Source of the DNA: Parapedobacter lycopersici
GTDB lineage: Bacteria > Bacteroidota > Bacteroidia > Sphingobacteriales > Sphingobacteriaceae
Direction: 5' to 3'
Assembly: GCF_024643285.1 (NCBI RefSeq)
Contig: NZ_JAMSLW010000002.1
Coordinates: 186,001 to 250,000 of the forward strand
Length of the DNA: 64,000 nucleotides
Every line of letters begins with the position of its first letter. Position 1 is the first letter of the stretch. Under the pieces are notes generated by a model. It was not told the DNA's origin. It did not search any database and saw only the letters and a list, made by a program, of their open reading frames with translations. Made by a program: the position numbers and the translations under genes. Positions 41,558 through 48,413 of the stretch are shown here, one piece after another.

Positions 41558-43309
41558 TCAAAAACTGTTTAATATGGCCTTGGCGCGGTTAACCGCTTCG
41601 GCTGCGGTCACGGTATCCAGTGTATCCAGTTCAAAGAAAGCGATTGCATCTTCCAATGAGGAAAGGGCGTCTTTGTTTTTCTCCTGCTGCAACTTGCTGC
41701 GGATCAGGCGGACTTTCTCAACATCCTGGATTCCTTCGCGCAGGCGTTCGAAACGGATGGAGCTCCGGGCACCGGGGTAAACAAGCCAGGCGTCTCCGGC
41801 TGCCCAGGTACCGTACCGACTGTCTTCCAACGGATTTTCGTTCCAGCAGTTGTATGCCCACCGCAGGTATCCGTCATATCCTTTATGGAGTGCATGCCAG
41901 GGTAGCCAGGTAGCTTCCGCGTAAGGAGACTGGGTAAAGGTATTCGGGCGGGGTTCCGCACAGCAGGTATAGAACGTGGTGGTATACCCCTGCTCCCGGC
42001 GATGGCGTATCGTGGCTTCGTCCATCTGCTCTCCGGACGCGATGCAATAATCCAGCAACACATCGGCAAGTTCGGGATGAAATGCGCCGGCAAGCGAAAC
42101 GCGGAAATCCGGGTCGGCCTCCTTAATAACCGCTATGGCCTCCAGCATGTCTTCCATCGGCCGTTCATCCATCGCGATGGTTGTCAGTTCCCACCATCCC
42201 CTGGCTTTGAGGTGACGGGCAAAATCCGCAAGCATGGGTTGCCAATGATTGCGGTAGGCGGCTGATTCGGGCGAAGCAACCAACAGGGTATCTTTACCCA
42301 ACGCTTCGTCATAGTAGTAGAACCGCTGATTCCATGGGATCATGCTATAACAGTTGATGAATTTATCAATTCCGAAATCCATCATGTAGGTTACCCATTT
42401 ATCGAAATTCGTATAATCATATTGCCAGGTACCGTCCTTTTTCCTAACCCATTTGATCATACTTTGGTACACATCATAGGTCTGACCATTCCAGGGGTCA
42501 TGTATCATACTCACGGTGATGGCTTTTTGACCAGCATCCGCAAGCAGCTGCATATACGGTCGCATTGCTTCCAAATGCTGCGCTGACCAGGGTTCCAAAT
42601 CGTAGTACCTGGCAACGGAAAAAGGATTTTGCCAAAGATCCAGGTGAAAGTCCCATTCGGCTGCCGGGGGGAGTACATGCGGCAGCACCTCAACGGTGTA
42701 AGGTAAGGCAATTGCTTCCTGCCCTTCGGCCGTAATGTGCAGCGTTCCTTCGTATCGGCCGGGTTCTGCGTCTGCCGGTACATCTACCTGCAGCCATACA
42801 GGGCGGGCTGTTTTCGCACCTACAGTTAAATTTGTTACGTGGTCAATTACATCGGCTACAAGGAATGTATCCAGTCCCGATGGTATGCCACAGCCACTTT
42901 TAAGGGTATCCAAGTCATCGGTGATGACATACCGCACGAAATTCGCCTGTATCTGTTCGGCGTTGATCCGGCTGTCGCCATCGCCTGATAAATCGGTAAC
43001 CCGGAGGCGGACATCCTCAAGCTGCGCGGCCGACCAAATCAGCGCCTGCGTATGTATGCGTTCGCCCCGCCATGCTTTCGCCTGCCAGTTTCCAAAGACC
43101 TGGTTTTCCTGCGGTGGGGCGGATCGGAGAAAATGCACATCCGGCGACACAAACATGCCGTGCAATCCGTACGGGACATCCAGCCAAACCGAATCGGCTA
43201 CCGGATATGGATCCACCGGTTCGGTATAGGTAACCCCCCGCTGGCCGCTTGGCTGCCGGCCGCAAGCCCACATCAAACATAGCAAGACAAAAAAGCAATA
43301 ATTGCGCAT
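41558..43309 (-). CDS. GH123-like glycoside hydrolase lipoprotein (DUF4091)
   Basis: A 583-residue protein with a lipoprotein signal (MRNYCFFVLLCLMWAC, lipidated Cys16), so it is anchored in the envelope. A beta-sandwich (about 30-210) is followed by a TIM barrel with WDFHLDLWQNPFSVARYYDLEPWS, TTIAMDERPMEDMLEAI (conserved acidic pair), and GYLRWAYNCWNENPL, as in DUF4091/GH123 proteins. GH123 includes N-acetyl-beta-galactosaminidases that use the substrate's acetamido group for catalysis; the exact sugar here is inference. It is downstream of an FucP-type permease in what looks like a two-gene operon. It has a strong Shine-Dalgarno, unusual for this phylum. Confidence 0.85.
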   Translation of the reverse strand: MRNYCFFVLLCLMWACGRQPSGQRGVTYTEPVDPYPVADSVWLDVPYGLHGMFVSPDVHFLRSAPPQENQVFGNWQAKAWRGERIHTQALIWSAAQLEDVRLRVTDLSGDGDSRINAEQIQANFVRYVITDDLDTLKSGCGIPSGLDTFLVADVIDHVTNLTVGAKTARPVWLQVDVPADAEPGRYEGTLHITAEGQEAIALPYTVEVLPHVLPPAAEWDFHLDLWQNPFSVARYYDLEPWSAQHLEAMRPYMQLLADAGQKAITVSMIHDPWNGQTYDVYQSMIKWVRKKDGTWQYDYTNFDKWVTYMMDFGIDKFINCYSMIPWNQRFYYYDEALGKDTLLVASPESAAYRNHWQPMLADFARHLKARGWWELTTIAMDERPMEDMLEAIAVIKEADPDFRVSLAGAFHPELADVLLDYCIASGEQMDEATIRHRREQGYTTTFYTCCAEPRPNTFTQSPYAEATWLPWHALHKGYDGYLRWAYNCWNENPLEDSRYGTWAAGDAWLVYPGARSSIRFERLREGIQDVEKVRLIRSKLQQEKNKDALSSLEDAIAFFELDTLDTVTAAEAVNRAKAILNSF

Positions 43310-43311
43310 AA

Positions 43312-43320
43312 CCCTCCTTT
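43312..43320 (-). promoter_or_regulatory. Strong Shine-Dalgarno before the GH123-like gene
   Basis: On the minus strand CCAAAGGAGGGTTATG places AAAGGAGGG a few bases before the ATG at 43309. Other genes in this window lack such a sequence. Confidence 0.65.
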
Positions 43321-43361
43321 GGTCACAACTGATTTACAGGGGCATAGGTGCTATATACGGT

Positions 43362-44651
43362 TTAACCACGTGGTTTGCCGACTTTATGGCCGGAACGGGA
43401 ATAATATAAAATATAGAGGTAACACAACCCCATTAAGATTAAAAATACCAGCTGGAAGTCGAACTTATCCTTAAGTGAAGCGAATAACTGGGGAATGATA
43501 GCCCCTCCTGCAAGTCCCATAATCATCAGGGCAGAACCTTTTTCGGTAAACCTACCCAAACCGGAAATGGCAAGCGGCCATATTGCCGGCCACATTAAGG
43601 CGTTAGCGAGCCCTAAGAGTGCAACAAAAGCCACAGAAACATAGCCTGTGGTTAAGTAAGCCCCAATGGTAAAAATGATACCCAGTATAGCTGATATCTT
43701 CAACGCCTGACCTTGGGTGATAATTTTGGGAATGGTAAACAATCCGATGATATAGCCCACCAGCATCGCACCAAGGGTAAACGAAGTGTATATGGTCGTC
43801 TTCGCTGCAGGGATATTAAATCCCTGTGCATACGCACCTATCGCGTCACCAGCAATAACTTCCGCCCCGACATAAAGAAAAATACAAAGCGCACCCAGCA
43901 GCAGATGGGGAAATTGAAAGATACTCGTTTTTTGTTTGCTCAGTGCGCTATCGCCAACCGGTTCTGAATTTGCTGCCGATGCATCGATATCCGGCAACGC
44001 AGATTTGGCTACCCATATCGAAAGCAGTACCAGAACAACAGCCATGACCATATATGGCACATAGATTTTTGCTGCAAATTCGTTTAGCAAAGCCTCCCGG
44101 GCCCCATGTGATGCAGCTTCCTGGACCAGTCGTTCCAGATCGCCCACCCCACTGAACACCAGGGCACTGATGATGATCGGGCTCAGAATACCGGCTGATT
44201 TATTACATATGCCCATAATACTGATCCGCCGTGCAGCAGACTCTATCGGTCCCAGGATACTGATATATGGGTTAGAGGCAGTTTGCAGCAACGATAATCC
44301 GGAACCAATGATAAATAACCCCGCGAGCGATACGTTGTAATTCCGCTGTGTGGCGTAAGTTCCAAAGACAAAGGTACCGACAGCCATTACAAATAGCCCC
44401 AGCGCCATCCCTTTTTTCATGCCGGTCCGTTCCAGTATCCAGGAAGATGGCAGCGCGAGGAAAAAGTATGCCATATAAAACGCGGTGGTAACCATAAACG
44501 CTTTGGCATAAGTATCCAGGTTAAACGCCAGCTTGACGAAGGTAATAAGCGGGCCATTGAGCCAGGTAACAAAACCGAAAATAAAGAACAGGATTCCGAT
44601 AATGATCATTGGTCCCTTAGTGGAACTGGCTGTAGAAGGTAGTGTATTCAT
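43362..44651 (-). CDS. FucP-type MFS sugar permease
   Basis: A 429-residue inner-membrane transporter with twelve hydrophobic helices. Signature segments of the FucP/GluP family are FFIFGFVTWLNGPLITFVKLAF in helix 1, YFFLALPSSWILERTGMKKG, ASNPYISILGPIESAARRISI with MGICNKSAG, and ALMWPAIWPLAISGLGRFTEKGSALMIMGLAGGAIIPQ. Members import L-fucose, galactose, glucose or N-acetylhexosamine with protons. It is followed 52 bp later by the GH123-like lipoprotein gene. Together they look like an import-and-trim unit for an amino sugar, which is inference. Two palindromes lie upstream in operator position. Confidence 0.92.
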   Translation of the reverse strand: MNTLPSTASSTKGPMIIIGILFFIFGFVTWLNGPLITFVKLAFNLDTYAKAFMVTTAFYMAYFFLALPSSWILERTGMKKGMALGLFVMAVGTFVFGTYATQRNYNVSLAGLFIIGSGLSLLQTASNPYISILGPIESAARRISIMGICNKSAGILSPIIISALVFSGVGDLERLVQEAASHGAREALLNEFAAKIYVPYMVMAVVLVLLSIWVAKSALPDIDASAANSEPVGDSALSKQKTSIFQFPHLLLGALCIFLYVGAEVIAGDAIGAYAQGFNIPAAKTTIYTSFTLGAMLVGYIIGLFTIPKIITQGQALKISAILGIIFTIGAYLTTGYVSVAFVALLGLANALMWPAIWPLAISGLGRFTEKGSALMIMGLAGGAIIPQLFASLKDKFDFQLVFLILMGLCYLYILYYSRSGHKVGKPRG

Positions 44652-44790
44652 CTAGATTTCAGTTATTGGTTTTACTGCACTGCCTAAAAACCATATGCCG
44701 TTCGAAATAGGTGGACCAGACAGCACTACAAGACTATAAAATAAAATTAACAATAAGAAACAAAAAAAACAGGCAAACGATTGTTTTACA

Positions 44791-44824
44791 TCCGATATCG
44801 GAAAAAACCGGACCAATCCGGTTT
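44791..44824. promoter_or_regulatory. Two adjacent palindromes upstream of the sugar permease
   Basis: TCCGATATCGGA (44791-44802) is a perfect 12-bp palindrome. AAACCGG (44805-44811) and CCGGTTT (44818-44824) are perfect 7-bp arms around 6 bp. They lie 140-175 bp before the permease start, behind the upstream terminator. LacI- or GntR-type regulators of sugar operons bind such sites; no regulator gene is adjacent. The second could also be a stem. Confidence 0.4.
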
Positions 44825-44854
44825 ATAATGGCCGTTACGCAACGATCAAAAAAA

Positions 44855-44891
44855 TAGGAAACGCCCCGAAATAATATCAGCGCGTTTCCTA
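44855..44891 (-). terminator. Terminator of the HK-DinB transcript
   Basis: Arms TAGGAAACGC (44855-44864) and GCGTTTCCTA (44882-44891). On the minus strand the stem is followed by a run of seven T (44848-44854), a classical intrinsic terminator. Confidence 0.85.
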
Positions 44892-44984
44892 CACCTAAAC
44901 CGTATCATAAAACCATGGATATGATTCTATGGTATGTTAAATACAAGTATGCGCGTAAAATGTTTTAATTGATTTACGCTTACT

Positions 44985-45500
44985 TTACTGCTCGTTGAGA
45001 TATCGCTCGCGGATAATGTTACGGTGATGGTTGAGATGTCCGGCAACGATATAGAGGAATGCGCGAACACTGACCAGACGTTCGGACGCCAGTCCCTTCC
45101 GGGCCAGTTCCTGGTCGTTAAAACTCTCAAAAAGGAGCAGGTTCGACCGGCGGACCAAGCTGAATTCCTCGGAAAAGCTGGCCAGCGACCGTTCATTGAA
45201 CCGTGCATTAGCAACAAAAACTTCCTCCTCAAAGCCGGGCAGTTCTTTCGTATCGTTACGGGCGAAACAAAGCGCGCGGTAGGCCATAATGCGTTCGGTA
45301 TCGATGATATGCCCCACAACCTCCTTAATGGTCCATTTGCCTTCGGCATACGCATATTCTGATTTTCCGGGGGGGATGCGTTCCAAAAATTCGGGAAATG
45401 TTTCCAGCTGCTCATTCAGCAGGCCCATTACATCGCCAACTACCGTTTCAATGTAAGGGGCGAAAATTGCGGGGTATTCGTCAGATCTGAGCGGGTTCAT
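44985..45500 (-). CDS. DinB-superfamily protein
   Basis: A 171-residue four-helix-bundle protein with three histidines in metal-ligand positions: His64 (VVGHIIDTERIMAYRAL), and His155 and His159 (AGHLNHHRNIIRERYL). It is unlike the other DinB protein of the window, being longer and with the DinB_2 motif EGKWTIKEVVGHIIDTE. Its start overlaps the end of the sensor kinase gene by 20 bp, so the two are co-translated. A link between the kinase and this protein is not known. Confidence 0.9.
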   Translation of the reverse strand: MNPLRSDEYPAIFAPYIETVVGDVMGLLNEQLETFPEFLERIPPGKSEYAYAEGKWTIKEVVGHIIDTERIMAYRALCFARNDTKELPGFEEEVFVANARFNERSLASFSEEFSLVRRSNLLLFESFNDQELARKGLASERLVSVRAFLYIVAGHLNHHRNIIRERYLNEQ

Positions 45501-46704
45501 ACGTTTGGTTACTTGGTAAAATAATTCGGAATGTCGTTCCTTTTTCTATTTCTGATTCTTTTACAAAAATCTGTCCCTTGTGGTAGTCAATCATTCGTTT
45601 TGTCAGACTTAATCCTAAGCCCCATCCCCGTTTCCTGGTGGTAAAACCCGGCTGGAAAACGGCATCAAATTTAGCACGTGGTATGCCCTTTCCGGTGTCG
45701 CTAATGTCTATAAAAATTTGCTCTTTTGCAATATTTTCGGAGATCACGATATCAATTCTGCCGGCCGATTCAATTGCATTTGCCGCGTTTTTAAGCAAGT
45801 TTTCAAGTACCCAGTCAAATAAAGGCACATTAAGCAATGCCTGCACTTTGGTATCTCCCGAAACATTGAACACGATCTTATCACTGGTACGTACTTTAAA
45901 ATAATTGACAAAATCAACCACCACTTTATAAACGGCATGGGGTTGCAATACGGGAGTGGACCCGATTTTGGAAAACCGGTCGGCTACCACTTCCAATCGC
46001 TTGACGTCGTTTTCCATTTCATAGAGCAATGGATCTTTTTCGGCATCAAACTTCGCCCGTACCAGCTCCAGCCAGGCCATCAGTGACGAAATAGGGGTAC
46101 CCAGCTGATGAGCTGCTTCCTTGGCAAGCCCAACCCAGACCAGGTTCTGCTCGGACTTACGTATCGAGTTAAACACCGTATAGGCAATACCCAGAAAAAT
46201 CGCGATAAGGGTAAGCTGCACATAAGGGAAAAAACGCAGCTGATTCAGCAGCAGGGAATCTTTATAATAGACAAACCATTGTCCGCCATTGGGCAGATCG
46301 ATCACAATAGGCGCGTGGCTCTTCTTCATAATGGCCAGCTGGCGCTTGAAATATAGGGGGTCGTATTGCAGATCGGTATCCGCATTGGTACCCTCCAGAA
46401 TATTGGTTCTCGTCGAATCCAGGTCGCGCCAGTAAATAATGCTATCCTGCCCGTCGGCGATAATTGCGGGCAATGCGAGGCTATCCCGCACGGCGTAGAT
46501 AAAGGTAATGAGCTCATCGTCCGGATCGGGCATGGTAATGATGCTCCGTGTACTCATGGCCCAGACCTCCGCCTTCGTACGCTCGGATTTAGACAGGTTT
46601 CTGACGAGGTAATTGGTATACAGGAGTGACGCTGCCGCGATAAATGCCGCAAAGATAAGCAACACAAATTTCCAGCGCTGTTGGTTATATTGATACGGAT
46701 TCAT
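45481..46704 (-). CDS. Sensor histidine kinase without adjacent response regulator
   Basis: A 407-residue membrane kinase starting at the ATG at 46704. Two membrane helices (about 11-32 and 158-181) enclose a periplasmic sensor domain of about 125 residues. A HisKA helix with the phosphate-accepting His199 (LAKEAAHQLGTPISSLMAWLEL) and an HATPase domain (ENLLKNAANAIES, DTGKGI, GWGLGLSLTKRMI) follow. The cytoplasmic part has no HAMP domain. No response regulator is encoded next to it. The only partner in the operon is the DinB protein. Confidence 0.93.
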   Translation of the reverse strand: MNPYQYNQQRWKFVLLIFAAFIAAASLLYTNYLVRNLSKSERTKAEVWAMSTRSIITMPDPDDELITFIYAVRDSLALPAIIADGQDSIIYWRDLDSTRTNILEGTNADTDLQYDPLYFKRQLAIMKKSHAPIVIDLPNGGQWFVYYKDSLLLNQLRFFPYVQLTLIAIFLGIAYTVFNSIRKSEQNLVWVGLAKEAAHQLGTPISSLMAWLELVRAKFDAEKDPLLYEMENDVKRLEVVADRFSKIGSTPVLQPHAVYKVVVDFVNYFKVRTSDKIVFNVSGDTKVQALLNVPLFDWVLENLLKNAANAIESAGRIDIVISENIAKEQIFIDISDTGKGIPRAKFDAVFQPGFTTRKRGWGLGLSLTKRMIDYHKGQIFVKESEIEKGTTFRIILPSNQTYEPAQI

Positions 46705-46860
46705 CGACAATGGCTACCACACCCCCTGTGTTTGTTAATTTTCGCCAAAATACATAATTCCCTGTAAATGGTGATTTCGCCTTCCGTATTTTTATGTTTC
46801 CGCTACAGAAAAAGCCGGTCAAAGACAGCGGATAGACCGATAAATTTTGACAAATTTAGC

Positions 46861-46868
46861 TAAGTTTG
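46861..46868 (+). promoter_or_regulatory. -7 box TAAGTTTG four bases before gltX start
   Basis: TAAGTTTG matches TAnnTTTG and ends exactly 4 nt before the ATG at 46873, so transcription should begin at or beside the start codon. Confidence 0.55.
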
Positions 46869-46872
46869 CACC

Positions 46873-48393
46873 ATGGATGAAAACCGGAAAGTAAGGGTGC
46901 GCTTCGCCCCCAGCCCCACCGGGGGGTTGCATTTGGGTGGTGTACGCACCGCGTTGTTTAATTACTTATTTGCCAAACGGCATGGGGGCGATTTTATCCT
47001 GCGGATAGAAGACACGGACCAGACCCGCTATGTACCGGGCGCGGAAGCGTATATCCAGGACTGTCTGCAATGGTGTGGGCTGATACCGGACGAGAGTCCG
47101 GCCCATGGCGGTGCTTACGGCCCTTACCGGCAGAGTGAGCGCAAGGCCATGTACCGGCAATATGCCGAGCAACTGGTTGCAGACGGTTACGCTTACTATG
47201 CATTTGATACTTCCGAGGAACTGGAAGCACAGCGCAAACAGCATCCCAACTTCCGGTATAGCCACGAAAACCGGCTGGAACTGCGCAACTCGCTCAGCCT
47301 TTCGGAAGCTGAAACCCGGGCACTTTTGGACGGGGGACAATCCCATGTGATCCGGATTAAAGTACCTCCTGGCGAAACCATCAGTTTTGAAGACATGATC
47401 CGCGGCCGCGTCACCTTTGATTCTTCGTTAATGGATGACAAAGTGCTGCTCAAGGCAGACGGCATGCCCACCTATCACCTGGCTGTGGTAGTAGACGACC
47501 ATCAAATGGCAATCAGCCATGTTTTCCGCGGCGAAGAATGGCTGCCCTCGGCCCCCATCCACATCCTGCTATGGGAATACCTGGGCTGGCGCAGCCAGAT
47601 GCCCCAATGGGCGCATTTCCCCCTGATCCTGAAACCCGACGGAAACGGCAAGCTCAGCAAACGGGACGGCGATCGGTTGGGCTTTCCGGTGTATGCGATG
47701 AACTGGCAGGACCCGAAGACCGGCGATCTGACCAAAGGGTTCCGGGAAATGGGTTTTCTCCCTGAAGCGTTTGTCAATATGCTGGCATTACTGGGCTGGA
47801 ACGACGGCACCGAACGAGAACTTTTTTCGATGGATGAATTGGTAGCCAGGTTCTCGATCGACCGGATCAGCAAGGCCGGCGCCAAGTTTGATTTTGAAAA
47901 GGCCAAGTGGTTTAACCACGAATGGATTAAGCAGTTGCCAAACCAGGCGTTGATGCCACAGATCATGACGGAATTGGCGGGTCACGGTATTGATGCCGAC
48001 GAAAAGTATGTGGACACCATACTTACCCTGGTAAAGGAGCGACTCACCTTCATGGCCGATTTCTGGGAACAGGCAGCTTACTTTTTCAAGCAGCCCGAAG
48101 CCTATGACCTCGCCGCCATACAGCCCCGGTGGAACGACGAAAAGACCGTATTTTTCAGGGATATCCTAACGACACTCGCCGCTTTTGAGCCATGGCACCG
48201 CGCCGAACTGGAAAGCTGCTATAAAACGGCGATTCAGGCATCCGGAATGAAAATGGGTGAATTGATGCTGCCCCTGCGGGTGATGCTGGTAGGTGGCAAA
48301 TTCGGTCCTGATGTGTTCGATATTGCGGCACTACTAGGCAAAAAAGAAACGCTAGAACGCATAACAAAAGGCCTGGCCGCCATTGTGGCATAG
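46873..48393 (+). CDS. gltX: Glutamyl-tRNA synthetase
   Basis: A 506-residue class I synthetase that charges tRNA-Glu. The HIGH-type motif is in FAPSPTGGLHLGGVRTALFN. The KMSKS-type motif reads KLSKRDGDRL. The segment IEDTDQTRYVPGAE is typical of bacterial GluRS. The C-terminal anticodon-binding domain is alpha-helical. It is convergent to the SNF2 helicase gene with a 20-bp gap. Whether it is discriminating or also charges tRNA-Gln cannot be told here. Confidence 0.97.
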   Translation: MDENRKVRVRFAPSPTGGLHLGGVRTALFNYLFAKRHGGDFILRIEDTDQTRYVPGAEAYIQDCLQWCGLIPDESPAHGGAYGPYRQSERKAMYRQYAEQLVADGYAYYAFDTSEELEAQRKQHPNFRYSHENRLELRNSLSLSEAETRALLDGGQSHVIRIKVPPGETISFEDMIRGRVTFDSSLMDDKVLLKADGMPTYHLAVVVDDHQMAISHVFRGEEWLPSAPIHILLWEYLGWRSQMPQWAHFPLILKPDGNGKLSKRDGDRLGFPVYAMNWQDPKTGDLTKGFREMGFLPEAFVNMLALLGWNDGTERELFSMDELVARFSIDRISKAGAKFDFEKAKWFNHEWIKQLPNQALMPQIMTELAGHGIDADEKYVDTILTLVKERLTFMADFWEQAAYFFKQPEAYDLAAIQPRWNDEKTVFFRDILTTLAAFEPWHRAELESCYKTAIQASGMKMGELMLPLRVMLVGGKFGPDVFDIAALLGKKETLERITKGLAAIVA

Positions 48394-48413
48394 TTATCCC
48401 GGCCGGCAGAAAA

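Larger units (their letters stand above)
44652..44984. other. 333-bp intergenic region with terminator and operator-like palindromes
   Basis: No gene is supported. It holds the terminator of the DinB gene (44855-44891) and two palindromes upstream of the permease gene (44791-44824), plus a long A/T-rich stretch (44745-44775) that may contain the permease promoter. Confidence 0.6.
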
